This document shows, in pieces, positions 49,136-60,300 of a stretch of 64,000 nt of DNA. Positions within the stretch are counted from its first letter, which is position 1; the number at the start of each line of letters is the position of its first letter. Made by a program: the position numbers and the translations under genes. Source of the stretch: Nothopassalora personata (taxonomy: Eukaryota; Ascomycota; Dothideomycetes; Mycosphaerellales; Mycosphaerellaceae); the NCBI GenBank assembly GCA_033816765.1, contig CM066288.1, positions 2,790,001-2,854,000 on the forward strand, written 5' to 3'. The notes under the pieces were generated by a model. It searched no databases. It was not told the DNA's origin and saw nothing but the letters and a program-made list of their open reading frames with translations.

Positions 49136-49875
49136 ATGGAGGCACAAGACCGCCCATTGCTCGCAACACAAGAGAAAGGTAATCCACGAACATCAGACGA
49201 GTATGACGACCTCTCGGATGGAGCACCGGCTATACGAGGACTTCGGTCTAGCAAGGAGCGCAAACTATTCCCTTGGTTAGTAGTCTCCTTAATAACATCA
49301 GCCATCATCTTTGGCCTGCTCGGCGCCCTGGCCTGCGCAACCCTCCGCGACTTCAGACTCAACTTCCCTCCCAAGGACATTGACTGCGGTGACAATCTCG
49401 CCGAAGCGATAGCAAAAGGCTGCCACTTTGACCAGCAAACCTTAGCCTGGGTCCCCGAACAATGCCGCAGCGACCCAAAGTCCATCGCAGAATACAACAA
49501 GTGGATTTGGGATCCAGCTCGCCAACCTCGCCCATTCCCGTACTTCGCCGATCAAGAGGAAAGATATGGCTACAGGATTCAGAAACCCTGTCAAGACATG
49601 AGGGCTATGTATGGACAACGTGGGAGGAGCATATGACGCACTGCGCGTTCATGGCAAAGCGTTTCATGAGGACTTGGAGTCAGAAGAGGCACATTGATTC
49701 TAAGATGGGCAATGGAGAACATGCCAGGCATTGCAGCGAGATGTTGACCAATATCATCAGGGATGGTATGCACAACAACACGCTGATCAACACGAGGTTT
49801 GGCATAGACTTTGCGAAATGTCAAATGAGTCAGCCAATGGATAACGAGGAGGAAGCTGGTGGAGGGTATAGATGA
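49136..49875 (+). pseudogene. Single-pass membrane protein with two HxxHC motifs, frameshifted
   Basis: The first frame (49136 to about 49590) encodes a cytosolic N-terminus, one membrane span (WLVVSLITSAIIFGLLGALA), then DCGDNLAEAIAKGCHFDQQT and LAWVPEQC. The reading then has to shift by one base (around 49575-49600) to continue as SRHEGYVWTTWEEHMTHCAF and NGEHARHCSEML, to TAG-free sequence ending at TGA 49873-49875. The combined layout (membrane span, D-C-G near the start of the ectodomain, two H-x2-H-C motifs) is a common fungal family. It recalls DUF3328/UstYa-type proteins in general plan, but I cannot confirm membership. The break makes it a pseudogene, or an assembly error. Confidence 0.55.
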
Positions 49876-50249
49876 GACATGGCGAGGCACAAGGTCATCG
49901 AGGCAGAATGGAACTGGAGCACAAGGGGACTATCGAGGTCCGATACAAGCACACCTATGGTTAGAGATGAGCCTCTGTTCATGTGACTGGCTTGGTGGGA
50001 ATGTTCATCGCATAGCGTTTGTGTTCGCAGACTCGACCTTGCTGTCCTAGCAGAGACAGACAGAGTATCTACTTGCCAATTGTGGTGTAACACGCTTGCT
50101 GCCTTGGTTCCATTCAGGCAAACAATGACGTCGGCGCGTAAACAGATCGCGTTTCATCGGCCAGGGAGCTAAGCTGGCGACATTCCTCTATTCGTGAACG
50201 TACTTGGTGGGCTTACCCTTCTCACATACTGCACTACAAATACCTCAAG
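49876..50249. other. Intergenic, promoter of the F-box/RCC1 gene
   Basis: About 370 bases with no coding signal of its own. Confidence 0.45.
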
Positions 50250-52654
50250 ATGGCAGATCGCCCAGCAACCAGGCTACTCGACCTACCCATCGACATCTTA
50301 CTGCTCATATTCCCATACCTCGATGCGCCTTCGTTCTTAAGCTTGACGGCTACATGCAGAGCGCTGCACAGCACCGAGATATTGCATGACAGGTGGGCGT
50401 GGCGCCTCGTTTCCTGCTAGGGCGGAGTGTATTGACGATGATTCCGCAGTCCTTTCTGGTCAAGCCTAGTGCGCCGCGATTTCCGCGTCCCAAACCAGCC
50501 CGTGGTGCAGAACGATGGACATCGATGGCAGAAGTTGTATAAGAGGCTGAGAACGCAGGCGAGAATCTTTACGTGGGGGAATAACGACAAAGGTATGCGG
50601 TGCTGTGCACAATGGCGAAGTGCTGCAAACAGTAAATAGCCTGTGTGCTGAGCTGACACTCTTCTGTAGGATGTCTCGACCACTCGTTCGAAACTACCAG
50701 AGCAGCCTCTCTGGGCCCCGGATTGAGAAGAGGTCGCCGACGCCACGTTGGTTGGCCGGTGCAAATGCAGGGCATCACGAAGGAGATGGGCGTCATATCA
50801 GATGTACAGTGTGGAGGGTGGAGTACAGCCATGTTGACCAGCAAGGGAGCGCTCTACATCGTGGGAGTTATGGACGGACTGTTTTTTGATCGTAGGGTTC
50901 CGCCCTACCAGCAGAGGATGCGGACCCAGCCCACCGCGCTCAAGTTTCCGAATGGGTACCCAAAAGCTGGACAGAGGTATGAGCCAGCTGTCGCAATCCG
51001 GCAGTTCTCCAGTGGCAGAGCCCACATTCTTGCCCTCAGCGATAGCGGACGCATCTGGAGCTGGCATGATGCGGGTTTACCTGGTACTCACGCGAAGTTC
51101 ATCCATCACGAAACGAAAGAGGACGGCCGTGAGAACGGCAGAGGAGTTGTCAGGAAGGTCGTGGCGGGCTGGAACAAGTCTGCGGCATACATTGAGGGAA
51201 GTGGCATCGTGATCTGGGAGCCACTCAGAACGACGCAGGAAGAATGTGACGAGACCGACACAGCCTTGGTTCTGGAAACGGCTGTGGTACCAGGAACGAA
51301 GTTCACCGATTCGAAGCAGAGCAACGCGGATGACCCTGACGCGGCCATGGGTGAGGTACAGAACTTCATTGTGTTGGAGGCTGCCATCGTGTTCAACACT
51401 TCGCTCGGCAAGGCATTTGCAGCACAAATTATCTGGAATGATGATCAACAGACTGTGGAAGATCCGGTGGAGCTCCCAGTGCCGGGCAGCAAAGAGTCTA
51501 GCAATGAAGGCTTCGTGACGGATGTCCAGGGCTCGTTCCAGAACTTTGCGCTCTTTACGAAGACTGGTGCTGTGGTGACAAGCAATATGGACGCATTAAT
51601 GCCGATGCTACAACGCACTAATCCCTGGTCGCAATCCAGTCCGACTGGACTGTTCAAGAGAATCCCTGCCCTCCAGCACAACCAAGTCATTTCTCTCGCA
51701 TTCGGTGACTACCACTTTCATGCTCTTCATGCGACAGGGCATATAACAAGCTACGGGTACGAGCCGCAAGGATGCGGCGCGCTTGGTCTGGGTGGAAGTG
51801 GCACTCCTGAGAATCGTCTTCGTGGCATTCGGAACCAAGGGATTGCCGGTGATGGACACCTGGTGCCACACGCTTACACCAATGGACGTCAAGTCTGGTT
51901 TGAAGAAGAGAAGCGGCAATGGGTGCGGTTCTTGACATCAGGCGGTGTTGATCAAGCCGAAGCAGCAGAGCGTATCAGGCTGGCCATTGGAAGTCCCGAT
52001 GTTGCAGCACAGGGCGAGGTAAGCGAGTGGATCGAACAGCAAGGCCGAGATTGGGAGAGCAAGTTCAATGTTGGGCATGATAGTGACGACGGGCTTGGCG
52101 CGTACTTCGCGCTAAGCGTTACTGCCGCGGGCTGGCACTCTGGCGCCTTAGTCCTGGTCAATGAGAGATCAGCTCAGAACCTCAGTCGCGCTGTTGAAGT
52201 GCCAGACGAGCCCTCCGTCATCACAGATATCCATCGTCTCTCGGCCAACGAAGAAGGACCTAGCAGTCCACTGCCACCGCAAACAGAAGCTACGCCGACT
52301 GCTTCCCAGGACGCCACCTACCTTGACAGGGCTCTTGACTGGAGCCGGTATTTCCTAGGATTACCACCATATAACGTCAGAGCAGCAAGTTACGGTCCAG
52401 AACAAGCACACACAGACATGGGCTTCCGGAGGGAGAATGTCACCCGGGACGCACACCACAATGTTGAGCCGATTTACTATGGTGCCAGCCCTCGAAGGGG
52501 TTTCAAGTACGTCTGGGCCGGAGACCACTTCCCTCGTCTTAGACTTAGCGACGGAACGGAAATGCCGGGTGAGGTGGATTTTGACGAGTGGAGGTATGGA
52601 AGGCCAGAGTGGAGACTTGATTGGCAGAATGAGTTTGAGGGAAACGAATCATGA
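50250..52654 (+). CDS. F-box protein with RCC1-like repeats (Saf1 type)
   Basis: Three exons, 50250-50392, 50450-50592 and 50670-52654, give 756 residues. Phases fit, and introns are GTGGGC...CAG and GTATGC...TAG. Residues 8-45 are an F-box (LLDLPIDILLLIFPYLDAPS, FLSLTATCRALH). RCC1-like repeats follow: IFTWGNNDKG, VQCGGWSTAMLTSKGALYIV, FSSGRAHILALSDSGRIWSW, LAFGDYHFHALHATGHITSY with GYEPQGCGALGLGG. This is the architecture of yeast SCF-associated factor Saf1, a substrate receptor of an SCF ubiquitin ligase that targets adenine deaminase on entry to quiescence. The substrate here is unknown. Confidence 0.88.
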
Positions 52655-53243
52655 GTGATGAGATACGCAGTGTGTGAATTGACCAAACTGTATCGCGGCG
52701 ATGGTGCTGCTCTGAAGTGACACGTAGTCACGCCTGCGAATTGGTGCCCTACTTCGCTTGAGCTATCCCTAGCACACTGCAAGTACATCTCAAGCCACAT
52801 GCACGGGGAGCTAAAGTTAGACAACGAGACTGGGGCTTTTGCACACAAGAGGGCGTGCACGTGCTGACATGAGTAGGTTATCTTTTGCCACATCCAGGGC
52901 CGCGCCGCCATGCCACGGACCGCCGAAGGATCGTCTTTGCAGCAAGGCTGGCTAACATTAGTTGCTGATAAAGTCTACACAGGTGAACGCACAGCTTGAG
53001 CTCGCTCATTGTTATCTCTCTATCTCATCATGGCTGAGCAGTTGTCGACGACACTGGATATCAGAAATAAGACTTCTTCTTGGCTTGCAGCTACCTGCAG
53101 AGGACTATTCAGAGGTCGGGGCTGGATAGGCACGACTTCTGATGCTTCATGAGATGTACTACCAGCGCACGTATACTTATGCCTATGACCACCGTCCGGA
53201 GACCGACGCAGCATTCCACTAATAAAATATACCTCTAAGCAAT
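52655..53243. other. Intergenic, no gene seen
   Basis: About 590 bases between two plus-strand genes. Minus-strand frames here are motif-free. Confidence 0.5.
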
Positions 53244-54668
53244 ATGGCTTCACATTCGCTTCCTCGCGCATCTTTTCTCATCTTTCTGTCGCTCGTTCAA
53301 GCACCCATTACCACGGCACTTGCACACTTTACACCGGATTGCACACTGCCTGACCCGCCGGAACCTCTAGAGGCTTACTTCGTCAAGAATCCCAATGTCC
53401 GAGGAAGTTTACAAATCGTCTGGACTTGTCTACTGACGCTCCTGGTCTGCGTGTACCAGGTCATACACCTCAACATTCCTCACGTGAGCGTACCTGACGA
53501 AAGCAGACCCCAATGGGTGTCCGCAATGTCCAGTGAAGCGAAGCAGATCTGGCGCACGATCAAATGGACAATACCTATCATCATCGCACCCGAGCTCATC
53601 TTGACCGAAAGCATCTTCGAGCTCAAGGACGCACGACAGAGGCTGCGAGATCTCCACAAGGCTCATCCTGACACCGAAGGCGCTTGGACTCTCACGCACA
53701 TGCTCTACGCCAACATGGGCGGCCTTGCCATCTCATACGACGGGCGAGAGCACCAGATGCAAGGCGAAGATATCCCCTTGGCCTTCGCCGAGCACTACCT
53801 ATCAGCACAGCCTCCCATCACCGAAGCGCAAATCAAGGATAAATCCAAGGACGATGATTTCACCAAGGGCCTCGCGATCGTGCAGATAGTGTACTTCTAC
53901 GTCGAATTCCTGACACGCTGGGCGCTGGACCTGCCCATCACGCAGCTCGAGCTCGCTGTCGTCAGCACCGGGGTATACTCGTTTGTCTCGTATTTCTGCC
54001 TCTGGCACAAGCCCAAGGGCGTGACGACATCGACCGTTGTCTTCTTCTCTTCGACTCAGCGGGAAGAAAGGCCCACGCCCACCTCTCAGACGTCCGCGGT
54101 CCTCTCTCGGCTCCTGTGGCGGCAGTCGGGTGGTACGGATACTTCAGCTCGAAGCCGGCCTGAGTCACCGGACTCCGAGAGCGATCCGCAACATATACGG
54201 AGAACGGACAGCCTGAGGAAGAAGATTCTAAAGAATCCCAAAGTGGCTTCCTTTGGGCGATTGTTCCGACATGGCGACGATACGCTCAAGTGCTGGCTGG
54301 CGTTCTTGCTCACCAGTGTTCCGCTCGGCGCCATTCACCTGTGCGGCTGGAATTTCGATTTCCCGAGCGTGGTCGATCTATGGCTGTGGCGTTGCTCGAG
54401 CCTCGTGGCCACCACGACCGGGCCGCTCATTGTCGTGCTCGCGGTGGCGCTGTTCGCGATCGATGATCTGGTTCTGCACCACCTGGACGATGCCGATGGG
54501 GATGACACGCTGTACGGTATTTTCGTGGTTGCTGCTGCATTCCTGGCGTTCCTCTATGTTGTGGCCCGACTCGTTTTGATCGTGGAGATGATTAGGTGTC
54601 TGTTCTTTCTTCCTGAGGGTGCATTTATTGCGACGAGCTGGGTCATGAGCATACCTCATGCTGGATAA
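53244..54668 (+). CDS. Multi-pass membrane protein of a fungal family (unknown function)
   Basis: Intronless, 474 residues. A cleavable-looking signal (FLIFLSLVQAPITTALA) precedes a short Pro/Cys segment and then about seven hydrophobic spans. These include LQIVWTCLLTLLVCVYQVIH, the block WTIPIIIAPELILTESIF, WALDLPITQLELAVVSTGVY, and three near the C-terminus. A Ser/Arg-rich loop (about 270-340) is probably cytosolic. The combination 'NIP...K-x3-I-x-APE...WTLTH-x4-N-M-G-G' is familiar from large expanded families in filamentous ascomycetes, but no function is established. The ATG at 53244 is the first in frame and starts the signal. Confidence 0.7.
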   Translation: MASHSLPRASFLIFLSLVQAPITTALAHFTPDCTLPDPPEPLEAYFVKNPNVRGSLQIVWTCLLTLLVCVYQVIHLNIPHVSVPDESRPQWVSAMSSEAKQIWRTIKWTIPIIIAPELILTESIFELKDARQRLRDLHKAHPDTEGAWTLTHMLYANMGGLAISYDGREHQMQGEDIPLAFAEHYLSAQPPITEAQIKDKSKDDDFTKGLAIVQIVYFYVEFLTRWALDLPITQLELAVVSTGVYSFVSYFCLWHKPKGVTTSTVVFFSSTQREERPTPTSQTSAVLSRLLWRQSGGTDTSARSRPESPDSESDPQHIRRTDSLRKKILKNPKVASFGRLFRHGDDTLKCWLAFLLTSVPLGAIHLCGWNFDFPSVVDLWLWRCSSLVATTTGPLIVVLAVALFAIDDLVLHHLDDADGDDTLYGIFVVAAAFLAFLYVVARLVLIVEMIRCLFFLPEGAFIATSWVMSIPHAG

Positions 54669-54872
54669 AAGTGATATACGGGCCGGCGTCATGGTTCCTT
54701 AGCGGGTTTGGTGGTCTGGGCATTGTACGACAAGGATCGTATTGCGCATTTTGTACTCGTGAGCTTGAGGTAGGACGTTTCCTCTTTCTTACGGCGTTTT
54801 TAATGTCTTTGTGTTCATGATATTTGAGAGGCTACCTGGACGTTGGTTAGAGTGTTGCGAGAAAGGACTGTG

Positions 54873-55951
54873 TCAAGGCCGATGAATCATGACTATGTGG
54901 AAGCATGGAAGATCTAAACGGCTGATCGTCAAGATGAGTGATTTCAGAGTGATGGTGCCATGGAGCTGTCTATCTACTTCTCCGAGGGAGGTAGAGTGCC
55001 TACGCCAGTGGCAGCTTTTCTCCAACTGCCTCGCACTACCCTCACAATCACGAACCTCAGCAAGCTCAGGCTGACCAACATGTCTGGCACGCATGCGTGT
55101 CTCCAGATCAGCCTTGAAAGCCATTCTATTCGCATCTTCGCCCAGACCTTCGATCTCAACCTTAATGCGCATCCGGGCCGGTGGCAGTCTCGAGACATGC
55201 GTGAGGAAGTTGTGCTTAGTCTTGCGTAATGCGACGAGGCATACCATCTGAATCGCACCTGTGCTCATACTCGTTTCTGTGCCATTCCCAGCCCCGCCAG
55301 TCGAGAACCCTCTCTGCTCCTCGTTGCCACGGGCTTTGGTCCAGAACCACGCAGTCAGGTGGAGGGTCAAAGACTGAAGACCGAAGACTCTTGATCTCAT
55401 GCACGGGAATGTTAAAAAGCTTGCGCCAGACCATCGAATCCGAGCACTCATCATACTTGAACTCGAGGTGTTTGATGCCTGGTGCTCTGCGTGGCCAGTG
55501 GCGTAGGAAAGCTAGACCAGCTTCGATGCTTCCCATCAAGCGAAAGGTGGTCCCATATAGGATTTGCTGTCAAGTCAAGTGTCCCATCGTCGTGATAGCA
55601 GCATCGGAAGGAGAAGTTCGTGATTCCAGTCGGGCGGTGGTGCAGCAACGCTGTAGCACAATTCGTACCAGAACCAGCACGGAGCTGACGACTGTACAGT
55701 ACATCTACACCCAATTCGTAGCAGCGTCGACTTGACGAGAGGAGATCGGTGCTGAATCCAAGTGACGGGGCTGTGTCCCCAACAAATTTCAGAGCAATAG
55801 AGGACATAGGCCAGCCAACATACGTGGTGAGGTCCTCGGCGCTGGAAGCAGGGCGTTGATACATGGTCTGTCCGGTCGGTACTGCGGCATTCAGCCCGCG
55901 AGGGAAGTCAACAATACTGACTGAACCTGGCGGGAACAGCAGCCCGAGCAT
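54873..55951 (-). pseudogene. Broken gene resembling fungal F-box-type proteins
   Basis: Three minus-strand frames follow one another. Frame one (55951-55560) has SSSRRCYELGVDVLYSRQ. Frame two (to 55216) has LYGTTFRLMGSIEAGLAFLR, then HWPRRAPGIKHLEFKYDECS and IPVHEIKSLRSSVFD. Frame three (to 54873) has NFLTHVSRLPPARMRIKVEI, then a charged tail. 'C-x-E-x-x-x-V-L-Y-S' followed by 'F-L-R-x-x-P' and 'I-K-H-L-E-F' is the usual pattern of fungal proteins counting entries in 'LLYS...FLRSI' families. An acceptor-like TTGACAG precedes the second part, so some of the breaks may be introns. I did not find a full chain. Confidence 0.4.
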
Positions 55952-56098
55952 CTAGCCAGGATGTTTTGTGGGAGATGCTCGAAGCTTGGGGCCACAGCGC
56001 TGCGAAGCTCAATGAAGGTGAGGTGAGTAGAGTACAAAAGGTCGTTCCGGGCTTTCCTGTATGGAACTGGTAGCTTGTTGGGTCCTCCTTGTGTCATG

Positions 56099-56587
56099 CT
56101 ATTCTTCTGATCCAGATGTAAGGGGATCGTCTGGATGGGCCGATTCGGCTCGAAATACTCGAGGGGCGGAAGTGAATTCGGCGACACGTAGGCATGTTCG
56201 AGCTGCTCCTCCAGTCACCGCACAATCTTTGAAGTCGATCCCATCGAACGTGAACCGGTCAAAGTCCACGTTGTAGAAAAGAGCATCCTCCAGCTTGACT
56301 CCCTTAAACGTGGTGTCGGAGAACTTGCACTCCGTGAAGGTGACATTCTGCCAATTACAGTCATTTACGACGACGTTTTGTAAGTCGCAGTGCGCGAATC
56401 GCACTCGCGAGATGGTGGAGTTGTCGTACCCAATGTCGTAGCCGGAGTCGCTGAAGTCGGAGCTGCCTCCTGCCGCGACGATATGCTCACCCTCGCCCGA
56501 GCTACGCCCCTCAAATATCCGACGCAGACCGCCGAGTCCCACCGCACCCTTCAGCACCTTATTCGTGCGAGCTCTATACGGCGCCAT
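56099..56587 (-). CDS. Pentapeptide-like repeat protein (162 residues)
   Basis: Intronless on the minus strand. A basic N-terminus (MAPYRARTNKVLKGAVGLGG) is followed from about residue 50 by short repeats of the type 'A/V-x-F-x-x-C/V-D/N-F/W'. Examples are VRFAHCDLQNVVVNDCNWQN, VTFTECKFSDTTF, then LEDALFYNVDFDRFTFDGID. The five-residue periodicity suggests a right-handed beta helix as in pentapeptide-repeat proteins. The function is unknown. The start lies 15 nt after the stop of the upstream gene, in the same frame. Confidence 0.65.
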   Translation of the reverse strand: MAPYRARTNKVLKGAVGLGGLRRIFEGRSSGEGEHIVAAGGSSDFSDSGYDIGYDNSTISRVRFAHCDLQNVVVNDCNWQNVTFTECKFSDTTFKGVKLEDALFYNVDFDRFTFDGIDFKDCAVTGGAARTCLRVAEFTSAPRVFRAESAHPDDPLTSGSEE

Positions 56588-56602
56588 CTTCACGCCCTCC
56601 AC

Positions 56603-56920
56603 TCACAGCCGTCCACCACCGGCGCCTGGCGGCACGATGAAAGGATCCTTACGGACCTTGTCTCTGGCCACCGTGTAGCCCTTGTTATGGTCCTACAAAT
56701 CAGTTAGCCAACGCCCTCTTCCTTGCCCGTGCGCGCTCGCAAAATGGTCACATACCTTGCGCCTATCGTCCCTCTCCCTCTGCTTCCGGCTATGCTTCCG
56801 ACTCTTCTCACGGCGCTCCGGGTTCGCGTGCTTCCACTGGCCCCAGACGAAGAAAATGAAGAGCGCACTCCAGGTGAGGAGTGTAGATTTGCTGCCGATA
56901 CCGGCGTGTCTGGGTGGCAT
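56603..56920 (-). CDS. Small single-span membrane protein (84 residues)
   Basis: Two exons on the minus strand: 56920-56756 and 56692-56603. The intron begins GTATGT and ends with a CTAAC branch and TGTAG. Sequence features: a hydrophobic span LLTWSALFIFFVWGQW, a very basic stretch (RREKSRKHSRKQRERDDRRK), and a C-terminal block DHNKGYTVARDKVRKDPFIV ending in Gly-rich residues. The shape is that of a tail of a small organelle membrane protein. The frame continues upstream to a signal-like start at 57280, but that leader is Thr/Pro-rich and less convincing. The TGA at 56603-56605 is 15 nt before the ATG of the pentapeptide-like gene. Confidence 0.65.
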
Positions 56921-57309
56921 TTGTGGGAAGGTGGTGGTGAGACTGTACGAGGATGTGGATGATTGCGGTGGCGGTCGCGCTGGTGTTGTGGTGGATGATA
57001 CGTGGAGTGAGAAAGGTGTGTGCGGTGCCGTGGTTGTCTGTGTTGTCGTCGACCCGGTGAAGTTGATATTGACGTTCGGGTGTAAGTGACAAGCGCGCAA
57101 AACGTTGAGCTCACCAACTTGTGCGGATGTGCGTTGGGAAGAAATACTTGTGCGGTTGTAGTCCGTGCAAAGCGTAATGACAGGGCTCCCGCTCGAAGCT
57201 CGGACCGCCCCGCACAAGCAAGTGAGAAGAAGTGAATGAAGAAAGTGTGATCTGAGACGGAAATGTGCATGATGTACCAACTACCTTACACAAGGCATGA
57301 ATTCCTCAA
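56921..57309. other. Intergenic region upstream of the small membrane gene
   Basis: About 390 bases between the small membrane gene start and the Ede1 stop. The minus strand is open but Thr/Pro/His-rich. It could be a 5' leader or an alternative N-terminus. Confidence 0.45.
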
Positions 57310-60300
57310 TTAGTGACCAGTCAGATGGTCGACTGCCTGTGATCATGTCAGCGTGTTTCAACCCAATTTAGGACGTGGCCACCGACTCACCTTATTAATA
57401 TCATAATCATACTTCTCCAGCGCCCGTAGTGCGTCCATCCTAGGGTATCCCATACCTGTCAGTCTTTTCAAGATAGGGTCGTCGTGCTCCGTTCCTGGTG
57501 TAATAGCGCCTCCTCGGTCGGGTACACTTGGTTTTGACACTGGTATCGAAGGTGGACTAGGGAAGCCATGGCCGATTTGTGCAGTCGAAGAACTGCCATT
57601 TGTTGATGGCGCTCCCCATGGATCATTCAACGAAGACGTGTCTAGTTCCTTCGAGCTATCCAGCCCCGAGAAGATGGCATCCCAATCTTGCTTGGCATCT
57701 TGTGGCGTGTGCTGGATGCTGCTCTGCCCAGTGCCGCTTGCAAAAGCACTGGTGGTGGAAGCCGCAGGGCCGAAGCTCGACGGCCCACTGCTTCCTGGAT
57801 GGTGTAGCGTCCTAGACGCCGCGACTGGAGTCTGCTGCGAGGAAGTCATGGTGTTTGTCATGCTCGCAGCAGGTGAATCGAAAGCCGGGTTGAATTCGCC
57901 GCTTTGCTCGCCGTTTGTGCCGAAGTCGAAATCAGTGCCGACCTTATCAGCCTCTTTCGCCTCGGACAAGTCATCAAAAGCATCAAAGTCGTCGAATGCA
58001 TTCTTTGGCTTGGCAGAACCTACAGAGTTGGTAGACGCAGTGGGCGTATGGAGGGCGTCTTGTAAACTGCCTGCAGCGGGCGCCATTTCGGTCGTCGTTC
58101 CCACAGCTGATGGGCGCTCGACTGGCGGTGGTGGTGAGCTGGTGGGATTTTCTCTTGCAGGCAGCAGACCTCCGAAATTAGGGTCGAAGTGGTTCTCGTC
58201 TGTGCGCTCTCCACTGCCACCGTGCGGGACGCTGTCACGGTCATCATACGCCGGCGGCGATTGATGGGCATCTGTGGAAGGTAGTCCGCTGGCAGTTGCT
58301 GCACCAGCACCTGATGCAGTAGTAATAGCTGTACCTGCTGAATCACCCAGGGCTCCACGAGAAGATGTCTCAGCGTGGCCGCGCGGAGGTGAGCCGAAGT
58401 TGTCGGCGAATCCTCTGCCTTCATCTTCGCTATCTGACTCATCATCAGGCTCTAGGCTCTCGATAGGTGGAAACTCAGATGCGGATGCCTTCGGCGCTGG
58501 CTGGCGAGAGGGCACGGCAAAAGGATCATCGTGCTCTTTTGCGCTTTCCTTGGCTTTGTCAGAGTCGCCGAAGCCAGCAAACATGGAGTCAAAGTCGTCA
58601 TTGTCTGCAGCAGGACCTGCATGGGCCGGCACTGGCGCGGGGTCTTCATCGGGAAACGCTCCAGGCATATGCTCTTGTGCTGCAGTCTCTGGCGTCGGGT
58701 CTTCGGTGAAACTCCGTGGTGTTTCGCGTGTGAGAGTCTCATCTGTCACGGACAATGCATCTTTGGGTTTGTCGATTTCTCCAGCTCTGCTAGCTGGTGG
58801 CACAACCCTCACCGAACTAGTGTCGCTATCTGGACTCTTCCCTTCGACTGCCACCACGGGCAGGTGAGATGCGGTGAACTGTTGACTAGGTGGCGGCGGA
58901 GGTGGCTCTGCGACTTGCGGACTTTCCTTTGCCTGCTCTGATAAGGGCGGAGTAGCAGATGGGGTATGCTCGCCCATGGAGGACACGCTTTGAATAGATT
59001 CAGACATGCCAACCGCGCCAGCTCCACCGGCAGCACCCGCGACACCAGCAGCGGCAGCAGGCGCCGCCCGGCTTGCGAAGCTAGTAGGTGGAGGCGTGCC
59101 GTTTCGGCTGCTTGCGTGTCCGGAGCCAGAAAAGGTTGACGAAGGTCCGAACAGAGCATCAAATGCACTAGGCGTGGGTCCGGTGGCCGTGCCCGTGTGC
59201 TGCGGGCTGATGGTTCTTTCCTGTCCATCATTGCTGGGCTTCCTGAAGAATGGGTTGGTCGAGCTTAGAGCCGGACTTGCCAGATTCGAGGCCACAGGAG
59301 GAGGACTAGCAACAGGCTCTCCGGCAGCAGCTGATCGGGCTGCTTCCTCTCGCTCTACTGCTTCGCGTTCAAGATGGGCTTTTTCGGTCTGCAGCCTGTC
59401 CCTCTCGCTTTCATTCGTAGCGAGCTGCTTTTTGTTGATGCTTGCAAGACCCTTCTGCTGTCTCGCATCCAGCTTCAATTTCTCGAGCTCGGGCTTGAGC
59501 CTTGCAATTTCGGCATTGACCTCAGAGATGCGTTGTTTCAGACTGGCATTCTCCTGTTGATCAGTCTGGAGCGCTTGCGAGAGGGTCTGATGCTGCGTCT
59601 GGATATCTTGGTAATTGCCTTCAAGCATTGCAAGCTCCTGGCCGAGCTTCTTGGTCGAGTCTTTCGAGGCTGCCAATTGCTGCTCCAGCTCCTTCACCGT
59701 GCGCACCTCCTGCTCAAATTGCGACCTGAACTGCCGGAGACGAAGCTCTAGGTCACGCTTCTGATTGCTGGTAGCAGTGAGGTCCGCTTGGACAGCAGTC
59801 TTCTTGGCTTGAGTCTGCTCCATCTGGCCTCGGAGGTTGCCTATCTGATTGCTCATATTGGCGAGCTCAGTGGTCTCGTTGGTCAGCTTACTGCTCTCCG
59901 CAGCGTGTGCCTCGTTGTCTCCCAGCAGATCGTCTGAAGCCTGTTGTGATTGCTGTTGAGGTAGTCCGCGAGCCTGGTTAGATCCAACAGATCCTCCGGT
60001 GTTTTGCGAAGCCAGGCTGGCACCAAAGGCAGATGTAGGCAGGAACGGCTTGAATATGCCACCAGGGCCTTGTGGTTGCGGCTGCAAGCCCGTTGACTGG
60101 GGCTGCTGAAGCTGGGCCGGGCTGCTCGGTGTGGCTGGCGACCCTCCGCCGAAGGGATCCCTGGTAGCAGAAGCCCCAGTACCCTGAGGTTGCAGAACCG
60201 GCGCTTGGGATTGTGACTGGGAGCTCGACAGGTCATCAAGTCCGAAGAGATCGTCTGCCGCCGACTTTGGCATGGTAGGAGCGTTTGCAGTATTGTCGAA

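Noticed and set aside
56704..57280. Longer N-terminus for the small membrane protein starting at 57280 with a signal-like segment
   Set aside because: The added 120 residues are Thr/Pro/Ser-rich and overlap equally open alternative frames. The compact start at 56920 fits better.
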